From an uncultured Oscillospiraceae bacterium (GTDB lineage: Bacteria; Bacillota; Clostridia; Oscillospirales; Ruminococcaceae), in assembly GCA_910579545.1 (NCBI GenBank), contig CAJTVI010000104.1:1-6686 (forward strand): 6,686 nucleotides of DNA. Direction: 5' to 3'. Each line of letters opens with the position of its first letter. The first letter of the stretch is position 1. Below the pieces are notes generated by a model that did not search any database, had not been told where the DNA came from, and worked only from the letters and a program-made list of their open reading frames with translations. The translations under genes and the position numbers were made by a program. Of this stretch, positions 1-5,311 are shown piece after piece.

Positions 1-1
1 C

Positions 2-283
2 ATGGAGCGTGGGACGGAGTACGGTTTGGAACAGGTCTACAACGTGATCGACAGCCGTTACCGCAGCCGCAGGCCGCTGATCGTCACCACGAACCTCTCC
101 CTTCAAGACTTGCAGCACCCCAAGGACACCGCCCACGCCCGCATCTATGACCGCTTACTGGAAATGTGCGCCCCTATCCGTTTTTCCGGCGAGAACTTCC
201 GCAGGGTAACGGCGCAGGACAAACTGGCACGTCTGAAAAATCTGATGGAACCGCCCACCCACTCCCCTGCTGCAGATGACTAA
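2..283 (+). CDS. DnaC/IstB-type ATP-binding protein, C-terminal part (5' end outside window)
   Basis: The reading frame is open from the window edge and ends at TAA 281-283; the ATG at position 2 is almost certainly internal. The visible 93 residues match the C-terminal end of the DnaC/IstB AAA+ family found in integrative elements: a segment like EQVYNVIDSRYRSRRP, then the strand-plus-Asn motif LIVTTNL (sensor-1-like), then RIYDRLLEMC and an R-x-x-G-like FSGENFRR ending. Family members load the replicative helicase or assist a transposase; within an ICE the role is usually taken as element replication, which is inference here. Walker A and B motifs would lie upstream, so ATPase activity cannot be judged. 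Its stop codon overlaps the ATG of the next small ORF (TAATG), implying translational coupling. Confidence 0.85.
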   Translation: MERGTEYGLEQVYNVIDSRYRSRRPLIVTTNLSLQDLQHPKDTAHARIYDRLLEMCAPIRFSGENFRRVTAQDKLARLKNLMEPPTHSPAADD

Positions 284-467
284 TGGACAAACAATTTCGC
301 ATAGGCTGTTGTGAAAGGCTGGGTGATGTTATTTGCAGACACAGGAGCTATGCAAAAGCATTTTCAAAGACGGGACCACAGAAACCACCCGTGAAAATTT
401 CACGCACAAGCTGACCGAGCTAATCAATCAGCTGGAAAAAGGAAAACAGACCATCGAGCAAAAATAA
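283..467 (+). pseudogene. Small TnpW-like accessory ORF, apparently frameshifted
   Basis: An ATG at 283 overlaps the upstream TAA stop and opens a 43-codon frame (MDKQFRIGCC...) that ends at TGA 412-414. A second frame reading SIFKDGTTETTRENF then THKLTELINQLEKGKQ runs on to TAA 465-467. The second stretch resembles the C-terminal half of the very small proteins (TnpW-like: an aromatic residue, then ET, then a K-L-x-x-L-I helix) that precede the recombinase in such elements. A single one-base slip near the A-run at about 353-357 would join the two parts into one protein of about 61 residues. I read it as a small gene broken by a frameshift, or as a sequencing error. The family assignment is weak, and two unrelated short frames are possible. 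Confidence 0.35.
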
Positions 468-468
468 T

Positions 469-497
469 GTGACAAGCTGTTTCCTCTGTGCTATACT
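469..497 (+). promoter_or_regulatory. Sigma-A promoter of the serine recombinase
   Basis: A -35 box GTGACA (469-474; 5 of 6 to consensus) and a -10 box TATACT (492-497) are separated by exactly 17 bp. Predicted start is about 503-505, giving a leader of roughly 36 nt before the Shine-Dalgarno GAGGAG at 527-532. The promoter lies within the inverted repeat 471-518, so occupancy of that palindrome would block it. Confidence 0.8.
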
Positions 498-518
498 GTA
501 AGCAGGAAACAGCTTGTC
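471..518. repeat. Perfect 15-bp inverted repeat overlapping the recombinase promoter (putative operator or recombinase site)
   Basis: The left arm GACAAGCTGTTTCCT (471-485) is the exact reverse complement of AGGAAACAGCTTGTC (504-518), with an 18-bp centre that contains the -10 box. The left arm covers most of the -35 box and the right arm covers the predicted transcription start. The geometry suits a dimeric repressor or the recombinase itself binding to shut off the promoter. In a read-through transcript from the upstream ATPase gene it would fold as a 15-bp hairpin, but no T-tract follows, so it is not an obvious terminator. It could also be a recombination subsite. Confidence 0.9.
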
Positions 519-540
519 CTATCTCTGAGGAGATATGACT

Positions 541-2094
541 ATGAAAGCAGCAATTTACTGCCGTTTATCCGAGGAAGATAGAAACAAGCAATTTGATACC
601 GACGACAGCAACAGCATTCAGAACCAAAAGGCTATGCTGTTGCAATATGCGATGGAACAGGGGTGGGAAGTTTATAACCTTTACAGTGATGATGATTACA
701 CAGGTTCAGACCGCAGACGGCCCGAATTTAACCGCTTGCTGGAGGACGCCAAGGCTCACCGCTTTGACATTGTTCTCTGTAAAACCCAATCCCGCTTTAC
801 CCGTGAGCTGGAGCTGGTAGAAAAGTACATCCACGGCCTCTTCCCTATTTGGGGTATCCGCTTTGTCAGCATCGTGGACAACGCCGACACCGCCAACAAG
901 GGCAATAAGAAGTCCCGGCAGATCAACGGGCTGGTGAACGAGTGGTATCTGGAGGATATGTCGGAGAACATCCGCAGCGTCCTCACCAACCGGCGGCAGA
1001 ATGGTTTTCACATTGGGGCCTTTGCCCTCTATGGCTACAAAAAAGACCCCGACCAGAAAGGCCATCTGCTCATTGATGACGAGGCCGCCGCCGTTGTCCG
1101 GGAGGTGTTCACCCTCTTTTCCCAGGGCTATGGCAAGACGGCCATCGCCCGGATGCTCAATGACCGGGGCATCCCTAACCCTACCGAGTACAAGCGGCTC
1201 CACGGCCTGCGCTACCAGCAGCCCAAGCGGAAAAACAGTACTCTATGGAAGTACTTTGCCATCTCCGATATGCTCACCAACGAGATTTACATCGGCAACA
1301 TGGTGCAGGGCAAATATGGCAGCGTGTCCTACAAGACCAAGCAGAACAAGCCCCGCCCTCAAAGCGAGTGGTATCGCGTGGAGGGAACCCACGAGGCCAT
1401 CATCGACCGCCCCCTCTGGAACCGGGTGCAGTCCATGATTGCGGAGCGGGCCAAACCCTTTGACTGCGGCACTGTGGGCCTGTTCGCCCGGAAAGCGATC
1501 TGCGCCAACTGCGGCTACACCATGCGCTCCTCAAAAAATCGCGGGCGGCATTACCTCCAATGCTCCAACCGCCATGTGGCAAAGGACGCCTGTATCGGCT
1601 CCTTCATTTCGGTGGAAAAGCTGGAGCGGATGGTCATTGACGAACTGAACCGGCTGGCGGCGGCGTATTTGGACAAGGACGAGTTGGAGCGAAGCATTGA
1701 GTTTTGCGAAAATCTGCAAGGCCAGAAACGGCAGCTCCTGGACACCCTCTCTGCCTATGAGAAACGAATTGCCGAGTACACCAAGGGACTGCGGGACTTG
1801 TACATGGATAAGGTCAAGGGCCTGCTCAACGACAGCGACTTCTCCGCCCTCTCCAAAGAGTTTTCCTCCGAGAAATCCCGGCTGGAGCGCATCCTGCTGG
1901 ACGAACAACGGCAGCTTGCGGAACTGGAGAACAGAATTGCCGTTGGAGACAACCGAAAGTCTTTGGTGGAGCGGTATGTAAACCTGGAACACTTAACACG
2001 AGAAATCGTGGAAATTCTCATTGACCACATCACTGTTGGAAAACGCATCCCTGGAACAAAGGACGTTCCCATTGAAATCCACTGGAACTTTTAA
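541..2094 (+). CDS. Large serine recombinase (site-specific integrase/excisionase of the element)
   Basis: It catalyses integration and excision of the element through a 5'-phosphoserine DNA intermediate. From the ATG at 541 the N-terminus reads MKAAIYCRLS, placing Arg8 and the nucleophile Ser10 exactly as in gamma-delta resolvase. DDYTGSDRRRPEF follows, then the catalytic arginines in SRFTRE (Arg85, Arg88). The recombinase DNA-binding domain begins at about residue 155 (FALYGYKKDP). A zinc ribbon has Cys321, Cys324, Cys341 and Cys351, and residues about 385-470 look like the coiled coil that controls directionality in large serine integrases. The 517-residue length is normal for the Tn4451 TnpX-like group. 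The start at 541 is preferred over the in-frame ATG at 535, because the Shine-Dalgarno GAGGAG (527-532) is 8 nt from 541 but only 2 nt from 535. No disruption is seen and it is probably active. Confidence 0.95.
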   Translation: MKAAIYCRLSEEDRNKQFDTDDSNSIQNQKAMLLQYAMEQGWEVYNLYSDDDYTGSDRRRPEFNRLLEDAKAHRFDIVLCKTQSRFTRELELVEKYIHGLFPIWGIRFVSIVDNADTANKGNKKSRQINGLVNEWYLEDMSENIRSVLTNRRQNGFHIGAFALYGYKKDPDQKGHLLIDDEAAAVVREVFTLFSQGYGKTAIARMLNDRGIPNPTEYKRLHGLRYQQPKRKNSTLWKYFAISDMLTNEIYIGNMVQGKYGSVSYKTKQNKPRPQSEWYRVEGTHEAIIDRPLWNRVQSMIAERAKPFDCGTVGLFARKAICANCGYTMRSSKNRGRHYLQCSNRHVAKDACIGSFISVEKLERMVIDELNRLAAAYLDKDELERSIEFCENLQGQKRQLLDTLSAYEKRIAEYTKGLRDLYMDKVKGLLNDSDFSALSKEFSSEKSRLERILLDEQRQLAELENRIAVGDNRKSLVERYVNLEHLTREIVEILIDHITVGKRIPGTKDVPIEIHWNF

Positions 2095-2107
2095 GGAGCA
2101 TAGACCC

Positions 2108-2302
2108 ATGCCACCCAAAGAAAAATTTGAAAAGTCTGTCCAATCCATCGACCAAGCCCTGGACGAGATTGAGCGCACTCTGGAGCAAATGCTGACCCTG
2201 GCCCGCCTGTCCGCCAGCGATTTGAACGTAGACCGGGCCGCGCTGCAAAAGACGCTGGAACGCCTTCAACACAAAATCGATCGCATTGCGGACACCATTT
2301 GA
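2108..2302 (+). CDS. Small helical protein coupled to the recombinase, function unknown
   Basis: It is a 64-residue protein starting MPPKEKFEKSVQSIDQALDE. The Shine-Dalgarno AAGGAG (2093-2098) overlaps the recombinase stop codon and lies 9 nt from this ATG, so the two genes are very likely translated as a pair. An upstream in-frame extension to 2021 would lie inside the recombinase gene and is not credible. The protein is highly charged, with no hydrophobic segment, no cysteine and no HTH signature that I can recognise. Leucine/isoleucine spacing (IDQALDEIERTLEQMLTLA, then LQKTLERLQHKIDRI) predicts two amphipathic helices joined by a short turn, perhaps a dimerising coiled coil. I do not recognise the family. 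Its place directly after the integrase makes an accessory or directionality role possible, but that is inference. Confidence 0.75.
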   Translation: MPPKEKFEKSVQSIDQALDEIERTLEQMLTLARLSASDLNVDRAALQKTLERLQHKIDRIADTI

Positions 2303-2352
2303 CTTGATTTTTCGCCATTTTCTGCACGAAGTTGCACTTTCGTGATTGCACC
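2303..2352. other. Probable element/host junction (att site region)
   Basis: Between the last element gene and the CotJC remnant lies an AT-richer stretch with an imperfect palindrome: CACGAA (2325-2330) and TTCGTG (2339-2344) around an 8-bp centre. The pentamer TGCAC occurs at 2323, 2333 and 2347. Short dyads of this kind are usual where serine integrases bind. The crossover point itself cannot be set without the other end of the element or an empty-site sequence. Host-like codons seem to begin at about 2345-2352. Confidence 0.5.
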
Positions 2353-2575
2353 AGAGCAAAAGGCCCGCACCACCTACGACAATATCCTGCGGCTGGTGGA
2401 CGACCCGGACGTGCAGGACGTCATCCGCTTTTTGCGCGAGCGGGAGATCGTGCACTTCCAGCGGTTTGGCGAGGCGCTGGAAAACCTCAAGGGCACCCTC
2501 AACTCCCGCAACTTCTACGCCTTCAACCCCAGCTTCGACCTTGGCGCGGTCAGGCCGGCGGGGCAGGAACCCTGA
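2342..2575 (+). pseudogene. cotJC: C-terminal fragment of a CotJC-type spore coat protein / manganese catalase
   Basis: The frame encodes APEQKARTTYDNILRLVDDP, then VQDVIRFLREREIVHFQRFGEAL and a tail NFYAFNPSFD, which is the C-terminal signature of CotJC and manganese catalases. Only about 75 residues remain of a protein normally near 190 residues or more. The N-terminal part of the ferritin-like bundle, with most dimanganese ligands, is missing; the late REREIVHFQ helix carrying a metal-ligand histidine is kept. No credible ribosome binding site precedes the GTG at 2342. The frame is the same as that of the preceding 64-residue ORF, whose stop lies 14 codons upstream. The missing 5' part is expected on the far side of the element. 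Expression is unlikely unless the element excises. Confidence 0.8.
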
Positions 2576-2582
2576 CCGGCGC

Positions 2583-2732
2583 GGGGAGTGTCCAAACCGG
2601 GGAGGGAGGTCCGCCGGCCGGGTGCGGGGGAGCAGTCTCTCAAGGCAACAGGATCCCTGCCCCGAAAGCCTTTCGAGACTCTCCCTCACCCCGGTTTTAG
2701 CCCTCTAAAACTCCTTGAAATGGACGCTCCCC
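2583..2732 (+). repeat. Structured dispersed repeat, copy A (nested inverted repeats)
   Basis: Positions 2584-2694 match 5756-5865 in the same orientation; the best 58-nt core (2628-2685 versus 5799-5856) differs at only two bases. The copy is built from nested stems. An outer stem pairs GGGGAGTGTCC (2583-2593) with GGACGCTCCCC (2722-2732), 11 bp with one G-T. A second pairs AAACCGGGG plus AGGGAG (2594-2608) with CTCCCT-CA-CCCCGGTTT (2681-2697). An inner arm at 2628-2646 pairs with 2668-2685 and competes with part of the second stem. A small hairpin TTTTAG/CTAAAA lies at 2695-2710. It starts just after the cotJC stop. It could be a non-autonomous mobile repeat (REP/MITE-like) or a structured RNA; translations through it give spurious ORFs. 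Confidence 0.8.
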
Positions 2733-2746
2733 CGGCGCGCCCCCGC

Positions 2747-2775
2747 TTGCATTTTGCAAAAAAATCCGGTATAAT
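2747..2775 (+). promoter_or_regulatory. Sigma-A promoter of the yjfB-like gene
   Basis: The -35 box TTGCAT (2747-2752) and a perfect -10 box TATAAT (2770-2775) are 17 bp apart. Transcription should begin near 2782, leaving a leader of about 100 nt. The 12-mer CTTGCATTTTGC at 2746-2757 recurs exactly in the tRNA-Asn promoter on the other strand. Confidence 0.85.
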
Positions 2776-2782
2776 AGGGCCA

Positions 2783-2867
2783 TGCAAAGGCGCCGGCGGG
2801 GCGCGGGCTCTGCCGGTATGCCGGCGGGGCCGGCACAAACCGGGCCGTTTGCAGGATCATACAGCGT
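2783..2867 (+). promoter_or_regulatory. Structured GC-rich 5' leader of the yjfB-like gene
   Basis: The leader can close with TGCAAA (2783-2788) pairing TTTGCA (2848-2853), and holds a perfect hairpin TGCCGGC-GGG-GCCGGCA (2819-2835). I do not recognise a riboswitch family. It ends shortly before the Shine-Dalgarno, so the folding could affect translation. Confidence 0.3.
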
Positions 2868-2881
2868 AAGGAGAAACCATT

Positions 2882-3073
2882 ATGGACCTGAACGGAATCG
2901 CCTCTGCCTCCATGAGCATGAGCGCCATGCAGCTGGAATCGGCTTACAGCGCCGCCCTGCTGAAAAAATCAATGGAGGACATGGAGCAGCAGGCCCTGAG
3001 CCTGATCAACGATATGGCCCAAGCGGTTCCCGCGCCGGCGCCCGGCCCGGGGCACATCGACACCTACATCTAA
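2882..3073 (+). CDS. YjfB-like small putative motility protein
   Basis: It is a 63-residue protein with start MDLNGIASASMSMSAMQLES. The ATG has an ideal Shine-Dalgarno AAGGAG (2868-2873) 8 nt upstream. The pattern resembles the YjfB family (labelled putative motility protein in domain databases): short acidic start, Ser/Met-rich stretch, a helix like YSAALLKKSMEDMEQQALSL, then a Pro-rich linker and a terminal HIDTYI resembling the conserved I-D-x-x-V/I ending. Length is typical. The biochemical function of this family is not established, and no flagellar gene is visible nearby. There is no signal peptide or membrane segment. It appears monocistronic, with its own promoter and a hairpin 4 nt after the stop. 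Confidence 0.8.
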   Translation: MDLNGIASASMSMSAMQLESAYSAALLKKSMEDMEQQALSLINDMAQAVPAPAPGPGHIDTYI

Positions 3074-3077
3074 CAAA

Positions 3078-3102
3078 GGGCGCCGCATAAAGCGGCGCCC
3101 TT
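3078..3102 (+). terminator. Hairpin after the yjfB-like gene, likely terminator
   Basis: A perfect 9-bp stem GGGCGCCGC / GCGGCGCCC (3078-3086, 3092-3100) with loop ATAAA starts 4 nt after the stop codon. Only a short TT follows, so it may stall or protect the transcript while the stronger terminator at 3171-3199 finishes it. Its right half AGCGGCGC (3091-3098) can alternatively pair with GCGCCGCT at 3121-3128. Confidence 0.6.
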
Positions 3103-3140
3103 CAAGGCACTGCATCTAAAGCGCCGCTCCCTGAAAACCC

Positions 3141-3167
3141 GCGCCGGGGCAGCCCCTGCCCCGGCGC
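3141..3167. repeat. Perfect 12-bp GC hairpin
   Basis: GCGCCGGGGCAG (3141-3152) and CTGCCCCGGCGC (3156-3167) are exact inverse complements around CCC. No T-tract follows directly. It lies between the yjfB hairpin and the stronger terminator, in a stretch (3074-3330) with no credible gene. Confidence 0.7.
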
Positions 3168-3170
3168 ACC

Positions 3171-3199
3171 GCCCCCGGCTTTGCCGGGGGCATTTTTTT
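3171..3199 (+). terminator. Rho-independent terminator, forward strand
   Basis: GCCCCCGGC-TTT-GCCGGGGGC (3171-3191) is a perfect 9-bp stem followed by A and seven T residues (3193-3199). It is the strongest terminator signal for the yjfB transcript and would stop forward transcription before the oppositely oriented tRNA gene. Confidence 0.85.
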
Positions 3200-3216
3200 G
3201 CCCGGCAAAGCCGGGC
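3200..3216. repeat. Small palindrome GCCCGGC-AAA-GCCGGGC, recurring in the window
   Basis: This is a perfect 7-bp hairpin. Its 15-base part CCGGCAAAGCCGGGC recurs at 3570-3584, and the terminator at 3171-3191 contains the inverse version (GGC-TTT-GCC core). No T-tract makes this copy a terminator. It may be a common small hairpin of this genome. Confidence 0.6.
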
Positions 3217-3279
3217 CCCGCCCGCCTCAGGGCCGGCCCAAACCCGGCGGCCCGCTGTGCCCGGCGGATATGCCGCGGC

Positions 3280-3327
3280 AAAAAACAAGAGCGCGCAGGT
3301 TCGTTTTTTACGAACCTGCGCGCTCTT
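3280..3327 (-). terminator. Rho-independent terminator of tRNA-Asn
   Basis: An 18-bp perfect stem (3287-3304 with 3310-3327) surrounds a 5-nt loop. On the reverse strand it begins 3 nt after the tRNA CCA end and is followed by a run of six T residues (complement of 3280-3285). The forward strand also has TTTT at 3326-3329, so it may work in both directions. Confidence 0.85.
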
Positions 3328-3330
3328 TTC

Positions 3331-3406
3331 TGGCTCCCCCTGTTGGGCTCGAACCAACGACCCTGCGGTTAACAGCCGCATGCTCTACCGACTGAGCTAA
3401 GGAGGA
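3331..3406 (-). tRNA. tRNA-Asn (anticodon GTT)
   Basis: On the reverse strand a complete cloverleaf can be drawn. The acceptor stem is TCCTCCT/AGGGGGA with one G-T pair. The D-arm contains AGCTCAGTCGGTAGAGC. The anticodon stem TGCGG/CCGCA encloses the loop CTGTTAA, giving anticodon GTT. The T-arm contains GGTTCGAGCC. Discriminator base G and an encoded CCA end (complement of 3331-3333) follow. The gene stands alone with its own promoter and terminator. tRNA genes are common integrase targets, but this one is intact and shows no att duplication in the window. Confidence 0.97.
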
Positions 3407-3423
3407 ATATTGGATGCTTTGTT

Positions 3424-3452
3424 ATTATACCCCGCCTTTGGGCAAAATGCAA
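3424..3452 (-). promoter_or_regulatory. Sigma-A promoter of tRNA-Asn
   Basis: On the reverse strand a -35 box TTGCAT (3452-3447) and a perfect -10 TATAAT (3429-3424) are separated by 17 bp. Transcription should start about 10 nt upstream of the mature tRNA 5' end at 3406. It shares the 12-mer CTTGCATTTTGC with the yjfB promoter. Confidence 0.85.
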
Positions 3453-3505
3453 GAGTTTTTTTGGCCCGCGCCGGCAAAAACCGGGCCGGGAGGCAGCGGC
3501 CGCGC

Positions 3506-3539
3506 AAAAAAGGGGGGCGCACATTCCTTGTGCGCCCCC
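3506..3539 (-). terminator. Rho-independent terminator downstream of the lysine transporter gene
   Basis: GGGGGCGCACA (3513-3523) and TGTGCGCCCCC (3529-3539) form a perfect 11-bp stem with a 5-nt loop. On the reverse strand it is followed by CTTTTTT (complement of 3506-3512). It lies 155 nt past the transporter stop. Confidence 0.88.
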
Positions 3540-3694
3540 GGTCCTGCAAAACTTACAATCGGCAAACAGCCGGCAAAGCCGGGCGGGCGAAGGCCCACCC
3601 GCCCAAAGGCCGATCCGCAGCCTAAGCCGCTGCGGGCCGCGGCGCGGGCCGGGCGGCTTGCCCGCCTGACTCTGCCGCCCCGCACCGCGCCGCC
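3540..3694. other. Hairpin-rich 3' untranslated stretch of the transporter transcript
   Basis: I see no gene here. It contains several short perfect stems: CCGGC-AAA-GCCGG at 3570-3582, GGGCGGG/CCCGCCC around 3581-3604, and CCGCAGC/GCTGCGG around 3616-3637. They precede the terminator and probably form a folded 3' UTR. Confidence 0.45.
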
Positions 3695-5311
3695 TCAGCC
3701 GGCCTTGCCCGCCTGGGCGCGCCGGCGCATAAAGAGCAAAAAGCCGATGGTCAGCACCGTGCCCAGCGCCAGGCAGATAAAGGCGTTCTGCACAAAGCCG
3801 GCCACAATAAAGCAGATAAAGCTGATGGCCGCCACCGCCGCGGCGTAGGGGATCTGGGTGGAAACGTGCAGCACGTGCACGCAGCGCGCCCCTGCCGAGG
3901 ACATGATGGTGGTGTCGCTGATGGGCGAGCAGTGGTCGCCGCACACCGCGCCCGCCAGGCAGGCCGAGATGCCGATGTAGAGCATCGGGTCGTCGGCGCC
4001 GAACATGCGGGAGACGATGGGGATCAGGATGCCAAAGGTGCCCCAGCTGGTGCCGGTGGCAAAGGCCAACAGGCAGCCCACCACAAAGATCACCGCCGGC
4101 AGCAGCCGGGCCAGGCCGGGCGCGGCGTTCTGCATCAGGGCCTCCACATAGGTGGCCGAGCCCAGCAGGTCGTTGGAGATGTTCTTGAGCGAGGCGGCCA
4201 TGGTCAGGATGGTGATGGCCGGCACCATGGCAATAAAGCCCTGGGGGATGCAGTCCATCGCTTCCTTAAAGGTCACCAGCTTGCGGGCCAGCATGTACAA
4301 AATGATCAGGATCAGGGCCAGGATCGCGCCCCATGGCAGGCCCACCGTGGCGTCGGTGTTGCCAAAGGCGGCGATGAAATCGCCGGCGCAGTCGGTGCCG
4401 CCCCAGATGTCCACCCCAAAAAAGCCACCCACATAGATCAGCCCGACCACCGAGATGATCACCAGCACCACGATGGGCAGCACCAGGTCCGGCACCCGGC
4501 CGCGGGGGTTCTGCTCGGCGGTCAGCTCGTCCACCCGCTCGTTGGTGGAGAAGAGATCGCCCTTTTCAATGGCGTTGCGCTCGTGCCGGGCCATGGGGCC
4601 GTAGTCGGCCTTCAGCAGCACCAGCGCGATGATGAACACAAAGGTCAGCAGCGAGTAGAAGTTGTAGGGGATGGCCCGCACAAACAGCTCGATGCCCGAA
4701 AGCCCGGTGCCCTCGGTGTAGGAGGCCACGGCGGCCGCCCAGCTGCTGATGGGGGCGATCATGCAGACCGGCGCGGCGGTGGCGTCGATCAGGTAGGCCA
4801 GCTTTGCGCGGGAGATGCGGTGGCTGTCGGTGACCGGCTGCATCACGCTGCCCACGGTGAGGCAGTTGAAGTAGTCGTCAATAAAGATCAGCACCCCCAG
4901 CACAAAGGCGGCCAGCTGTGCGCCCACCCGGCTTTTGATGTTGGCCTTGGCCCAGCGCCCAAAGGCGGCCGACCCGCCCGACTTGTTCACAAGGGCCACG
5001 ATGGCGCCCAGGATCACCAAAAACAAAAAGATGCCGGCGGTGCCCTGGATGGCCGCGATGATGCCGTCGCTCACCACATGGTCCACCGCGGCGGACAGCG
5101 AGCCCCCGCTGGCCAGCAGCGCGCCCACCGTGATGCCGATAAAGAGGGAGGAATACACCTCCTTGGTGATCAGCGCCAGCCCGATGGCCACGATGGGCGG
5201 CACCAAGGCCCAGAAGGTGGCAACGGTTTCAACGCCGCTGAACGCGACCGCCGCCGCCATGATCAGCGCGGCAGCCGCTGCCGCAAGGGTAACAAGGCTT
5301 GACTTTTTCAT
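3695..5311 (-). CDS. lysW: NhaC-superfamily transporter, predicted lysine transporter (LysW-type)
   Basis: This 538-residue membrane protein has about 11-12 hydrophobic segments. NhaC/MleN-type signatures are visible: IDDYFNCLTVG (residues 144-154), a substrate-site-like TGTSWGTFG (419-427), and the strongly conserved GDHCSPISDTTIMSSAGA (458-475). Family members exchange Na+ or H+ for another solute across the cytoplasmic membrane. The lysine riboswitch directly upstream argues that the solute is lysine, as for the NhaC-superfamily group named LysW in comparative studies; this is inference from regulation. The start at 5311 (MKKSSLV) is chosen because the first hydrophobic helix follows at once. 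The longer frame back to 5533 runs through the terminator and riboswitch and has no homology. The nearest Shine-Dalgarno AGGAG is unusually far (15 nt), because of a small tandem duplication. Confidence 0.88.
   Translation of the reverse strand: MKKSSLVTLAAAAAALIMAAAVAFSGVETVATFWALVPPIVAIGLALITKEVYSSLFIGITVGALLASGGSLSAAVDHVVSDGIIAAIQGTAGIFLFLVILGAIVALVNKSGGSAAFGRWAKANIKSRVGAQLAAFVLGVLIFIDDYFNCLTVGSVMQPVTDSHRISRAKLAYLIDATAAPVCMIAPISSWAAAVASYTEGTGLSGIELFVRAIPYNFYSLLTFVFIIALVLLKADYGPMARHERNAIEKGDLFSTNERVDELTAEQNPRGRVPDLVLPIVVLVIISVVGLIYVGGFFGVDIWGGTDCAGDFIAAFGNTDATVGLPWGAILALILIILYMLARKLVTFKEAMDCIPQGFIAMVPAITILTMAASLKNISNDLLGSATYVEALMQNAAPGLARLLPAVIFVVGCLLAFATGTSWGTFGILIPIVSRMFGADDPMLYIGISACLAGAVCGDHCSPISDTTIMSSAGARCVHVLHVSTQIPYAAAVAAISFICFIVAGFVQNAFICLALGTVLTIGFLLFMRRRAQAGKAG

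Larger units (their letters stand above)
1..2341 (+). mobile_element. Right end of an integrative/conjugative element with serine recombinase
   Basis: The segment carries a DnaC/IstB-type ATPase tail, a small ORF, a large serine recombinase and a small coupled protein, all on one strand. This order is familiar from the recombinase end of Tn4451/Tn916-like clostridial integrative elements. GC content is moderate here and rises sharply once the cotJC remnant begins, consistent with foreign DNA next to host DNA. The left end lies outside the window. The right boundary is not exactly placed; it must fall between the small protein's stop at 2302 and the first recognisable CotJC residues at about 2350. 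Calling it conjugative is inference, because no transfer genes are in view. Confidence 0.75.

Noticed and set aside
2030..2689. 219-codon reverse ORF across recombinase end, cotJC remnant and repeat
   Set aside because: It is antisense to three better-supported features, low in complexity and without a start signal.
2783..2867. Cyclic-di-GMP (GEMM) riboswitch ahead of the yjfB-like gene
   Set aside because: Only a GCAAAGG/CCGG resemblance exists; the first conserved helix and the tetraloop-receptor parts are missing.
3141..3216. Clustered hairpins as a CRISPR array
   Set aside because: The units differ in sequence and there are no regular spacers; they are individual hairpins and a terminator.
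3331..3406. tRNA-Asn as the attachment site of the element
   Set aside because: The tRNA lies about 1 kb from the recombinase, is complete, and is separated from the element by host genes; the junction is at cotJC.
3369..3944. 191-codon reverse ORF over the transporter end and the tRNA
   Set aside because: It overlaps the transporter in another frame and runs through a terminator, the tRNA promoter and part of the tRNA.
3866..5302. 478-codon forward ORF antisense to the transporter
   Set aside because: It is a GC-rich shadow frame full of His, Gly and Gln repeats; the reverse frame encodes a clear membrane transporter with family motifs.
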